Assembly (NCBI RefSeq): GCF_018446385.1
Contig: NC_055986.1
Span: 104,007,344-104,071,343, forward strand
Length of the DNA: 64,000 bases
Origin: Zingiber officinale
Taxonomy: Eukaryota; Streptophyta; Magnoliopsida; Zingiberales; Zingiberaceae
Reading direction: 5' to 3'
The translations under genes were made by a program, and so were the position numbers. The notes under the pieces are model-generated. The model made no database searches and was not told the origin of the DNA. It was given only the letters and a program-made list of their open reading frames with translations. Within the stretch, counting starts at the first letter, position 1; the number at the start of each line of letters is the position of its first letter. Of the stretch, positions 22,832-33,114 are shown in pieces.

Positions 22832-24223
22832 TGTAGAATCATTGCACTAGAGGGGGTGAATAGTGCTTGTAGCTTTCACATTTTTTAAAGTTTATTGTGT
22901 AAAGTGTATGTGCAGTGGAAAATAAGGAAGTAAAGAAAGAAAACAAAAATCATGCTAACATTTTTTTTTTACTTTGTTTGAAGCCTGTGACGACTCCTAC
23001 TCCAAGACCCACACTCATTGAGTGTTTACTTTAGGCAATTCACTAGCAATTTCGAACACTATAAAGATGAGTACAGCAAGTTAATAATCTAAGTACTACA
23101 ATTGAAAACTTTACCGACAATGATAGTGTTGAAATTGCGAGTTTTTGGTCATTGGAGTAGTGTTTGGGCATCGTAGAAGCGTTTTTTGAGCAATGAAAAG
23201 GAGAGAAACTTCTTTGGAATGATGGGATCTGGGAGCCTAGATCCCCTCTCGGGTACTTTGACTATGCTAACATGGTGAGCTTTCGTTGAAACTTGATTCT
23301 AGAAGTTTATCCACGTCCGGACACCCGGACCCCCTCCGGGCGCCTAGACCACTGATGTAGGTCGGCCAATTATCGCCCTCCAACTGAGCGTGAAGATGAT
23401 ATTTTGCCTGTCCATGCACCTAGAGCAACTCTGGGCACTCAGACTGCCTGGGTACCTAGCTAGGCACCCACCCGGGGGTGCTCCCAAGTCGAGGCTTACT
23501 CAGGAGCCTGGAGAAAATCCAAGAGCCCAGACTGGTGCTTGGATAAACTCCGAGCACTAGAAGTCCGGGCGCCCGGAGCCCTTTGGGACATCGGGAGCCC
23601 GGGCGCCTGGGGACACCAAGAGTCAGGGTGCCCGGAGTCCTTTTGGGAGCCCAGACCACCTTTTTTTAAGCTTTGTCTTTCTGCAAAAAAGAGTTAGTTT
23701 AGGCAACAAAATATATAAAGAATAATAAGTTTTGATAGCCTCTGGATTGTCCAGTCTTGACTTTAAGTTTCACTAAAATTCTAGATCGAACTGACACCTA
23801 CTGTTCCCTCTATGGGGAGCACGTTCTGACCTACTCCTTTTAGAAGAGTTTACCTTTTGCTAGATCGGTCCTCCAGACCGTCTGGACTTTGCTCAACATT
23901 CGAGACCTCAGGACTTTCCGCTGGACGTCCAAATCCTAACCCATCCAATCTTTCACCTGGTGTCTGCGACCCCCAGGACTTCCACCTAATGTCCTAGACC
24001 CTAGGATTTCGTCCGACATCCTCGACTTGCCAAGACTTTGTCCAGTCCTCTAGACCAAGACTTCTTTGCCTAATCGGAGCTAAGACTTTCCACCTGCCTA
24101 GTGTCTACTAGGACTTTTCAGCACACTTATTTCAACTTGTTAAAATAATAAGAAACTTTAACTTTGAACCTTTTGTCATAATCAAAACTTAGGTTTGATT
24201 ATCTGGTGCTCCTTGCACCAACA
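22832..24223 (-). repeat. 5' LTR of the decayed Copia element
   Basis: 1392 bp, beginning TGTTGGTGCAAGGAGC and ending GATTCTACA on the minus strand. A block at 23310-23660 is rich in CCGGGCGCC-type palindromes. The rest is homologous to the LTR at 28780-30078, for example the CCTACTGTTCCCTC block. Its right edge joins satellite sequence. The duplicated target base pairs cannot be tested because the other LTR is missing. Confidence 0.85.
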
Positions 24224-25532
24224 TAAAGTCCATCAGCCAGTTTTGACCAAAATCGGCTAATGGACCAAACGACATCGGATCGACAGGGGACCAATTTATA
24301 TTTTCTCAAGCTGGTGTCCTGAACATGAAAATGACCATTAATATCATTACAATACATCATATTGAGCGCATCAATTTTCTAAACATATTTCGAGCACGAT
24401 AAATGAGGTTTTTTGACTCAATATAAATAAAATATAGATAATAATCAATGAAATATACCATATTTGAGATCCTTGATACATGCTCTTTCTTAATATTTTA
24501 AAGTTTTAATTTTTAGAGTCTCTAAAGTCCATCAGCTAGTTTTGACCAAAATCGGTTGATGGACCAAACGATATTGGATTGACATGGGACCAGTTCTTAT
24601 TTTCTCAGGCTAGTGTCCTGAACGGGGAAATGCCCATTATTTCATTACAATACATCATATTGAGCATAGCAATTTTCTAAACATGATTCGGGCATGATAA
24701 ATGAGATTTTTTGACTCAATATAAATGAAATGTATATAATCACTGAAACACACTATATTTGATATTCTTGATACATCCGCTTTCTTAATATTTTAAAGTT
24801 TTAATTTTTAGAGGCTCTAAAGTTCATCAGCTGATTTTGATCCAAATCAGTTGATGGACCGAACGACATCAGATCAACATGGGACCAGTTCCTATTTGCT
24901 CAGGCTGGTGTCTAGAACATGAAAATGCCCATTAATATCATGACAATACATCACATTGAGCGCATTGATTTTCTAAACATGATTTAGGCACGATAAATGA
25001 GGTTTTTTGACTCAATATAAATGAAATGTAGAAGATAATCACTAAAACACACATATTTGAGATCCTTGATCCATGCTCTTTCATAATATTTTAAAGTTTT
25101 AATTTTCAGAGTCTCTAAAATCCATCAGCCAATTTTGACCAAAATCGACTAATGGACCAAACGACATCGGATCAACATGGGACCACTTCCTATTTGCTTG
25201 GGTTAGTGTCTTGAACATGAAAATACTCATTAATATCATTACAATACATCATATTATGCGCAGCAATTTTCTAAATATGATTCAGGCATGATAAATGAGG
25301 TTTTTTGACTCAATATAAATGAAATGTAGAAGATAAAACTGAAACATACCATATTTGAGATCCTTGATCTTTGTTCTTTCTTAATATTTTGAAGTTTTAA
25401 TTTTTAGGGTCTTAAAGTTCATTAGTTGGTTTTGACCAAAATCCACTGATGGACTAAACGATATCGGATCGACATTGGACCAGTTCCTATTTGCTCGAGC
25501 TGGTGTCCGAACTTGAAAATGTCCATTAATAC

Positions 25533-26902
25533 TAATCTTGTCTGAGAAGCTGACCGTGAAGGAGATCCGGAAGAGGAAAACCCACTGTAATGATGAAGAC
25601 TAATGCCGGTGAAACCTCGACCCGAGAAACCCAAAGCGGATCGGAAGAAAACCAGAATCACCGAAGGAAATCTGCTAAGTAGGAAGAAATCCCCGTCCAA
25701 ATAGGAGAAAACCGAACTTTCAAGCTCTCGAAGTTCCCTGCGCACAAGAGACCAACCAACGCTATCGTCAGTGACCTAAGACCGGGGTGGGAATCCCTGG
25801 CTAGGCCATCCGACGCTCAAGTTAGTGATCTCGCTTGATGTCCCGGAAGGAAGAAGATGAACAGTAGTCAGAAAATTAGGGATGTGAACTTACTTAGCCA
25901 ACGGAGAGAATTCCCCCTTTTATACCACTTCATATAACCTCCGTAGTCATGAAGTGGACCCCAGTTTGTTAGAGTTCGTTATGACATCAGCTGCGTACTT
26001 GGGGAAGATGATTTTTAAGGAATCTTTTTTGTACCCCAGATGTACCTTCTTTGTCGTTTAGCGGCCTGCAAGACAATCTAAAAGCATATTTCCTGCCAAA
26101 ATATATATCTTCTATCATGAATTATTCTATTCGATATATTCACGTATGGTTCTTCTTCATGCGCCTTCTATTTGTATCTTTGTCGTATCAACAAATAATA
26201 TTTTATCCAGCATGTTTCTGAGGTATTCATTAACCCTTTTGGCCGATATTGGTCTTTCTCTGCTCTGGAGTATGCATCGGTCATTATTAACTTCCCTTCA
26301 TATGACAAGCATGTATCGACCGATATTGGCCTACCTTTGTTCGGCAGGCATGTATCGATCGATATTGGCCTACCTTCGTTCGGCAGGCATGTATCGACCG
26401 ATATTGGCCTACCTTTGTTCTGGAGTATGCATCGGTCGTTATTAACTTACCTTCATACGGTAAGCATGTATCGACCGATATTGGCCTACCTTCGTTCGGC
26501 AGTATGCATCGGTCGTTATTAACTTACCTTCATACGGTAAGCATGTATCGACCGATATTGGCCTACCTTCGTTCGGCAGGCATGTATCGAACGATATTGG
26601 CCTACCTTCGTTCGACAGGCATGTATCGACCGATATTAGCCTACCTTTGTTCTGGAGTATGCATCGGTCGTTATTAACTTACCTTCATACGGCAAGCATG
26701 TATCGACCGATATTGGCCTACCTTCATACGGTAAGCATGTATCGACCGATATTGGCCTACCTTCGTTTGGCAGGCATGTATCGACCGATATTGGCCTGCA
26801 TTCGTTCGGCAGGCATGTATCGACCGATATTGGCCTACCTTCTTTGACTCTTTCTTCCTTTTCTTTCCTTATCTGACGACCCACAAAACCTAACCCATAT
26901 CA
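25533..26902 (-). mobile_element. Solo LTR, Gypsy type, in the satellite
   Basis: 1370 bp, flanked by AATAC on both sides (25528-25532 and 26903-26907). It restores a normal satellite unit when removed. On the minus strand it begins TGATATGGGTTAGG and ends AGACAAGATTA, so the last base pair departs from the usual CA. It contains an ACTTGAGCGTCGGATGGCC block typical of Gypsy R/U5 and the 39-bp minisatellite. Confidence 0.8.
26280..26850. repeat. Minisatellite, 39-bp unit, about 14 copies
   Basis: Units read ATGTATCGACCGATATTGGC then CTACCTTCGTTCGGCAGGC. A variant unit with ATGCATCGGTCGTTATTAAC and TTACCTTCATACGG alternates with it. Because 39 is divisible by 3, all six frames stay open locally and give spurious 13-residue-repeat proteins. 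Confidence 0.9.
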
Positions 26903-27260
26903 AATACCATTACAATACATCATATTAATCACAGTGATTTTCTAAACACGATTCAGGTACGATAAATAAGGTTTTTTGACTTAATATAAATGAAATATAG
27001 TTAATAATAATTGAAACACGCTATATTTGAGATCCTTGATCCATGCTCTTTCTTAATATTTTAAAGTTTTAATTTTTAGTCTCTAAAATCCATGATTTTG
27101 ACCAAAATAGGCTAATGGATCAAACGACATCGAATCGACATAGAACCAGTTCCTATGTGCTCGGGCTATTGTCCTAGATGTATCCATGTCCTAAAAAACC
27201 ATTGTGATACAATATATCAAGAGCATCAACTTTCTAAACATGATTTGGGCACAATAAATG

Positions 27261-28340
27261 TGTTGGTGCGGTTTGCACTAACGATTTAACCCAGGTTTTG
27301 ATGAATGACAAATCAGGTTAAGTTAGTTTGTTGTTGTCTGACACTTTGATCGAGTGTGCTGGAGAAGTCCAGACAGGTCGACGGGCTGACCGGATGTCTG
27401 GCATGAAGTCCAGCTAGGTCGACGGGCTGACCGGATAGCTGGCGAGAAGTCCAAGCGGGTCGACGGGCTGACCGGACGCTTGGCAAGAAGTCCAGTTAGG
27501 TCGACGGGCTAACCGGATAGCTGGCGAGAAGTCCAGACGGGTCGAAGGGCTGACCGGACGTCTGGCAGGTAAGTAAGGTAAGTCACTGGAGGGGAGTGAT
27601 TGCGAGGACGCGTTCCCGAGAAGGGAACATTAGGCGTCGATCCTGCTTAGATCCATTTCGGATATCTAAGTCGAGATCGTGACTAGATTCCGGTCTCGGA
27701 AAGACGGAATCTAAGTCATACTTTTTCTATTAATTCATACCTTATAAATTGTGCTAACAATCTGTGTTGCAGGATATATTTTACCTCGGACTAACCTTGT
27801 TTTACAGGAGAAGGAATTTCTGGAAAAAGGTGGTCCGGGCGCCCGGAGGGGATCCGGGCGCTCGGAAGGGATCCGGGCGCCCGGAGGCAACTTTTATCCT
27901 CTGCGTCGCCTCGCCACGTGGAGCATCCTGACTGGACTTGCCACGTCGCACCAGGGCACCCGGAAGGGATCCAGCGCCCGGAGCAGCTTCTCAACAATCA
28001 TCTCAGAATTCCCAGATTGCTTTGCTGCTCTGTGCTCCAGCGACGCTGACAAAGCTCCGACAACGCGCCCTTGCTCTTTAAGTTTTCCTTTCTGTCGGTA
28101 TAGCTTTGTGTTTTGTTTCATTAGCATTTCTTGTACTCTTTTCTGTAATCATATTCGAATTGCTAGTGATTGCCCAACGAAAGTGGTCAAGGACCACGGG
28201 CCTTCGAGTAGGAGTCGTCACAGGCTCCGAACGAAGTAAAATCAATTGTGTTCATTTACTTTTCCGCTGCGTACTTTTACACTCGAGTTTTCAAATCGAT
28301 ATTCACCCCCCCCCCTCTATCGAACGATCACGGTCCTACA
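27261..28340 (+). mobile_element. Solo LTR, TG...CA, in the satellite
   Basis: 1080 bp beginning TGTTGGTGCGG and ending CGGTCCTACA, with a perfect target duplication AAATG (27256-27260 and 28341-28345). It carries a five-unit hairpin array (27369-27565), a GGGCGCCC palindrome cassette (27838-27980) and a poly-C run near its end. Orientation is inferred from likeness to the LTRs at 33115 and 38892. Confidence 0.9.
27369..27565 (+). repeat. Five tandem 41-bp hairpin units with covarying arms
   Basis: Each unit is GAAGTC, a 7-base arm, GGTCGACGGGCTGACCGG, and a second 7-base arm. Arm pairs in order: CCAGACA/TGTCTGG, CCAGCTA/TAGCTGG, CCAAGCG/CGCTTGG, CCAGTTA/TAGCTGG (one G-U-type mismatch), CCAGACG/CGTCTGG. 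The inner GGTC/GACC can pair as well. Confidence 0.92.
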
Positions 28341-28779
28341 AAATGATATTGGAAGCTCAATAAAAATGATATGCCAATGATGATCACTCAAGCACGCCAT
28401 TTTTGAGATACTTGATCCCTCCTCTTTCTTAAGATATGAAATTTATAACTTTTGGAGTTTCTAAGGTCCATCACCTGACTGTTGATTGAATCTGAAGTGA
28501 AAAAAATGAATCAATTCAACTTACTTTATACATCAGTCGACTGTTTCACTTTCTAAATCGAATAGAGATGAATCAAATCGACTGATTATAAATACCAGTT
28601 GATTGTTCTCTCTCTATCTTGAATAGAGATGAATCAATTCGACTCATATGTAAAATCAATCGACTGGTTGAGGTTCAAATCCCTTAAACACACCCATTCA
28701 ACTGCTTTTGACCAAACGACATCGAATTAACATGGGACCAGTTCCTATGCACTTGGACTTGCCTCCTAAATGTATCCAT

Positions 28780-30078
28780 TGTTGGATCGAGATCGTGCTA
28801 GAGGGGGGGGGGGGGGGGGAATAGCGCTCGTGGCTTTCATGCGTTTCGGATTCGAAAAACTCAACGAGTAAAACAACGGAATTATAAGAAACAACCACAC
28901 ACAGAAGACCTAAGTGTTTTTACTTGGTTCAGAACCTTGGGCGACTACTACTCCAAGGCCCGCGATCGTTGATCACTTTCGGTGGGCAACAACTATAATA
29001 TCGTAAAAGATTACAGATTTAAAGTACAATCTTAAAACTGAAATGACAATTATACCGACGATGAAAATAACAATCTTGAAGCTTTCAGGTCGTCGGCGAC
29101 TTGTTGTAGCTCAACCGGAATGTCTCATTAGTAGCGTACTGAAGAAGGATTGCTTTTGAAGTGATGTACTTAGCTGCTGGTCTAGATGCCCTTTTATTGG
29201 ACGTTGAGGGCGCCTCCAATGCCCCATGGAGGCACCTCAAACCCAAAATTTTATCCCAAGTTGGCCGCTGCGATAAGCCCTGCTGCCTGCCTCTTATCCT
29301 GCCTTGAGGTGCCTCCATCAACCATTGAGGTGCCTCTACGGCAGTGTCCAAGGCGCCTCAGATTCACAGGCGCCTCCAGCTCCACCTCGCAGCCAGCTTA
29401 CCCCTTTGCACCCGAGGCGCCTCCAAGCTCCATGGAGGCACCTCAGATACTGTTTATCCGAGGCAAACTTTGTGTTTTAGTACTTGCAAGACACGTTAGT
29501 CCCAAAATACCCTACAACACAAAGTTAGCACATAATAAACATAATAAAAAGAGTATTTGACAGTCTCTGGACTGTCCGGTTCTGACTTCGGATTTCCGAC
29601 CAGAAATCCTAGGTTGAACCGATACCTACTGTTCCCTCTTCTGGGGAATGCGTCCTCACCTACTCCACTCAGGAGAGTTTACCTTTTGCCAGTTCAGTCC
29701 CCCAGACCGACTGGACTTTTGCTCGGCACTCGAGTCTTCCAGTCTTCATGCTGGACGTCCAGTCCACGACCCATCTGGTCTTCCACCCGGTTCACGACAC
29801 CAAGATTTCAGCCTAGGGTTACCGCTCCCTAGGATATTTGCCCGAAGACCTCGACCCGCCAGGGCTTTCCGTATAGGGTTACCACCCCCTATGAACTAGG
29901 ATTACCGCCCCTAGGGTTTTCCACTTGCCTAACCGTAGTTAGGATTTTTGCCTAAGTACACTTAAGACTTTTCCTTGCAACGCTCATTCAACATATTAGT
30001 AAACAAAACACCTTAACTTTGAACCCTTTGACATAATCAAAACATAGGTTCGATCATCAGATGCTTTCTGCACCAACA
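28780..30078 (-). repeat. 3' LTR of the 28780 element
   Basis: 1299 bp, TGTTGGATCG to CACCAACA on the plus strand. It shares the 22832-24223 family backbone, but its U3 cassette (29205-29450) is built of GAGGCGCCTC/GAGGTGCCTC palindromes instead of CCGGGCGCC. A possible TATA (AATAAAAG on the minus strand, about 29191) follows. A G18-type run lies at 28803-28819. Confidence 0.88.
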
Positions 30079-30092
30079 ATCTCCCCCTTTTT
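30079..30092 (-). promoter_or_regulatory. Polypurine tract
   Basis: The minus strand reads AAAAAGGGGGAGAT beside the LTR. Confidence 0.9.
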
Positions 30093-30299
30093 GATTATGA
30101 CAACACAGTTCAAAGTTAAGTAAAACATAACAGTAATTATGAAAATTTATAACAAGAAATGGGAGCATAAATTTAAATTACAAACACTTACTCCAAAGCT
30201 CCCCCTAGATCAAAGGTTATATATTTAAATATGTTTAAATTAACTTTGACTTTTCTCTCCCCCTTTGACATAAATAAAAAAGAACCCAAGTAGAGAGAG

Positions 30300-30568
30300 A
30301 TTTGTTAAAAAAATATTAACTTTGTTTAGTTTTAAGCTCCCCCTAAAGGGTAGCTACAATTTGAACCAAAAATATTTAAAATTTTAACAACAAATGTTTT
30401 GAAAAAAACACTTAGCTAATTTTTAAAGTGCTTTGAAAAGACTTAGTTCTTTCAACAAAAACTTAGCTTCTTTAAATAATTGCTTTGAAAAATATTTAGC
30501 TAAATTTGAAAACTTTTTAGCAAAATTTCAAAAAGATTTAGTGAAATTTTGAAAAATCTTTTTAGAGC

Positions 30569-30611
<43 letters not shown>

Positions 30612-31440
30612 AATAAATTTTCAATTAATTTTTCAAAATTTTCAACCATTTTTCAAATGTTTTTTAAATGATTTTTCAAATATTAAAAAGGATTTTTAAA
30701 ATATTTTTTAAAGGATTTCTAAATAATTTTTCAAATTTAAAGAATTTTTAAAAGGATTTTTAAATAATTTTTAAAGGACTTTCAAATAATTTTTCAAATA
30801 ATTTTTAAAGGATTTTTAAATAATTTTTCAAATAATTTTTAAAGGATTTTAAAATAATTTTTAAGGATTTTTCAAATAATTTTTAAAGGATTTTAAAATA
30901 ATTTTTCAAATAATTTTCAAAGGATTTTTAAATATTTTTTCAAATAATTTTGAAAGGATTTTTAAATAATTTTTAAAAGAATTTTAAAAAGGATTTTAAA
31001 AGATTTTTAAAAGAATTTTAAAAGATTTTTAAAATTTTTTTAAAAGAATTTTAAAATATTTTTTAAAAGAATTTTAAAATATTTTTTAAAGAATTTTAAA
31101 AGATTTTTGAAAGATTTTTTAAAATAATTTTAAAAGATTTTTGAAAGATTTTTAAAAGAATTTTTGTAAGATTTTAAAAAGAATTTTAAATTATTTTAAA
31201 AAGATTTTTTAAAGATTTTTTAAAAGATTTTTTAAAGGAATTTTTAAAAGATTTTTAAATATTTTTTAAAAGATTTTTAAATGATTTTAAAAATATTTTT
31301 TAAAAGATTTTTAAAATATTTTTGAAAAGATTTTTAAATAATTTTTCAAATAATTTTTAAAATATTTTTTGAAAGGATTTTAAAAGATTATTATAAGAAT
31401 TAAGTTGATTTCAATTTGATTAAATTTGAATTAATTTGTT
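30300..31440. repeat. AT-rich low-complexity spacer with a (TA)n tract
   Basis: A TA dinucleotide run at about 30571-30606 is followed by roughly 800 bp of AAGGATTTTTAAATAATTTT-type words. It occupies the place of the other AT-rich spacers, next to the conserved linker at 31463. Confidence 0.9.
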
Positions 31441-31462
31441 TTAACTTGAATTTACTTGATTG

Positions 31463-31680
31463 ATATTATTGATCCATCTCACCTGATTCTAAGTTATCAA
31501 TCACGTAATCTTAAATAATTTTGTGAGATGGTTATCTTTAATTTAGGTTATTTTTAAGGATTAATTTACATTTGAGTTAAACTTAGGTTTTCCAATTAGT
31601 CAATTAAATATGTATTTCAAAGATTGGTTCTCAGGTCGTGGTGAGGCACTTGACCTTCTTGGGTATAGGATCATCCATCA
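31463..31680 (-). repeat. Conserved linker segment, copy 3
   Basis: Third copy of the block also at 17207 and 20576. Confidence 0.75.
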
Positions 31681-31829
31681 CTTCCTAGACAGAACCGCTC
31701 AAGGAAATTATATATTTAATTTTCTTTTTGAAACCCCTAGGTTTAACTGAACAAGTGTAAATTACGCCTAAGTCCTTAAACTATTCTAAAACTAAACATG
31801 TATGATAATAAAAAAAAAATCAGACAGTT

Positions 31830-32087
31830 CTATCTATTTATAAAGATGGTCTTTCTATTGGCTCCCCCTGGATCATAGCCTCGATATGGTCTATCAAGGT
31901 AGTAGATTTGATCCTTGGGGACCCAATATAGTCCAAGTCCAACTTGATTAACCAAGTTCGACTTGGGGACCCATGCTTGTACTATGTTTCTATTTTTTCT
32001 ATTAACTAAGGATAGATGCTTTGTATTTTTTTTTTTTTGTTTTAAATCCAAGTTCGGATTTGTTGAAAACAGCTCGCTGTTTTCCAA
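31830..32087 (-). pseudogene. Gag-protease linker fragment (WVPK...YLDRPYRG)
   Basis: The 85-residue minus frame contains QAWVPKSNLVNQVGLGLYWV and KDQIYYLDRPYRGYDPGG, the conserved linker of SIRE-like Copia polyproteins before the protease. The protease itself is absent. Confidence 0.75.
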
Positions 32088-32426
32088 GAATCATATCAAG
32101 ATTCTTGGAACCTAGGGTGAACCATCCAACATTTTCTTAAGTTCTTTAATTTGAGTTTTCAAATTAGAATTTTCTTCCTAAAGTTGTTGGACTTGGGTTG
32201 AACTTCTAATTTGAACTGGCTCAGTTAAAGAACTCGAGTCAGTCGCTTCCTTAAGGGTTGTTACCTCCTTTTGGAGTGACTTGACCCGGACGTTGGATTT
32301 AGCCAACTTTTTTAATAAATAAGGAACTAAATTATTTAAATGATCTAATTGAGTTTCAGCAAGTAGAGAACTTACAGTGGGGTTCGGTCCTTTGGAAATG
32401 GATGCGGATCCGTAGCTTCGCTCAGA

Positions 32427-33114
32427 CTAGGTTTCTGACTCGCTCTCGCTTTCAGACTCGAACTCGGACTCGGTTTCGACGATGTTTGCTTGTATTGGTA
32501 ACGCGAGGAAGCTTGCCGGTTCTTCTTCGTCTGACTCAGATTCATCTGATGACTCGGACCAAGTTGCCTTTAATGCTTTCTTTCTTTGTTGCTTCTTATT
32601 TGGACAGTCCGGTTTGTAGTGCCTCTTCTGGTTACATCCGTAGCAGGTGACCCCAGTCTTGTCCTTCGTGTTTGTTTGAGTCACCTTTTTCAATTTGTAT
32701 ATCTTCTGTACGAGCTTTACCAGTTCGGAAATAGCCTTGTTGTCGTCTTCTACATCTGATTCGTCTTTGGACTCGAGTTTGGTTTTACGCTTTGATTTAG
32801 TTTCCCGGGTTCTGCTTGTACCTGCAATTAAGGCAATACCCTTCTTGGCTGGGTGTGCATTAGTATGCTCATGTAATTCGAATTCAGAGAACAGTTCATC
32901 TAATTTAATTGAAGATAAGTCCTTGGATACTTTGTAAGCATCAACTATGGATGCCTATAAAGTGTTCCTTGGAAAAGCGTTAAGCGCATATCTTATGACG
33001 TCGCGATTTTCTATTCTCTAGCCAATTGCGTGGAGGTCGTTGAGAAGGTCCTGGATGCGTGCATGGAGCTGGCTCGCCGTTTCACTTTCCTGCATTTTGA
33101 TGTTATATAATTTA
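32427..33114 (-). pseudogene. Gag gene, C-terminal half, split by an insertion
   Basis: The open frame 32427-32693 contains a knuckle, CYGCNQKRHYKPDC, and a long acidic Glu/Ser tail. Upstream to 33114 the text continues in broken frames (DVIRYALNAFPRNTL, VDAYKVSKDLSS, ELFSEFELHEHTNAHPAKKG). The N-terminal half resumes at 42764 after the inserted element. Confidence 0.85.

Larger units (their letters stand above)
18316..24223 (-). mobile_element. Decayed Copia-type retrotransposon, 3' end missing
   Basis: Minus-strand element in the order 5' LTR (22832-24223), primer site, gag, linker, AT-rich spacer, protease, integrase and the beginning of reverse transcriptase. It is cut by the inverted LTR fragment at 18315. 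Gag-protease-integrase-RT order is the Copia order. Frames are broken throughout. Confidence 0.88.
24224..28779. repeat. Satellite-like array, unit about 296 bp, interrupted by two solo LTRs
   Basis: Unit starts (CCATCAGC or equivalent) at 24230, 24529, 24824, 25122, 25419, 27090 and 28468. After subtracting the two insertions with their target duplications, spacings are 299, 295, 298, 297, 296 and 293. Every well-kept unit has a short hairpin, CCATCAGCC-ATTTTG / CAAAATCGGCTGATGG, then ACGACATCGGATCAACATGG, a CATTACAATACATCATATTG block and TTTTTTGACTCAATATAAAT. The last unit is expanded by CGACTGATT-type repeats (28480-28700). Confidence 0.9.
28780..33114 (-). mobile_element. Minus-strand Copia-family element lacking pol, left portion
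   Basis: Contains the 3' LTR (28780-30078), polypurine tract, AT-rich spacer, conserved linker and the downstream half of gag. The upstream part of gag is at 42764-42970 beyond the later 9.6-kb insertion. No protease, integrase or RT is seen between spacer and polypurine tract, so it is a deletion derivative. The 5' LTR was not found; the element breaks off near 42970. Confidence 0.85.

Noticed and set aside
26146..26884. Several open frames with 13-residue repeats
   Set aside because: Product of a 39-bp minisatellite whose unit is divisible by three.
27369..27565. CRISPR-like regular repeat array
   Set aside because: Plant nuclear context, no spacers; the variable parts are the paired arms of hairpins.
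28501..28690. CGACTGATT / AATCGACTG inverted words as a separate MITE
   Set aside because: No terminal repeats or target duplication; looks like an expansion inside the last satellite unit.
30600..31390. Possible matrix-attachment or origin-like AT region
   Set aside because: It is explained as the low-complexity spacer of a retroelement; nothing in the sequence supports a specific function.
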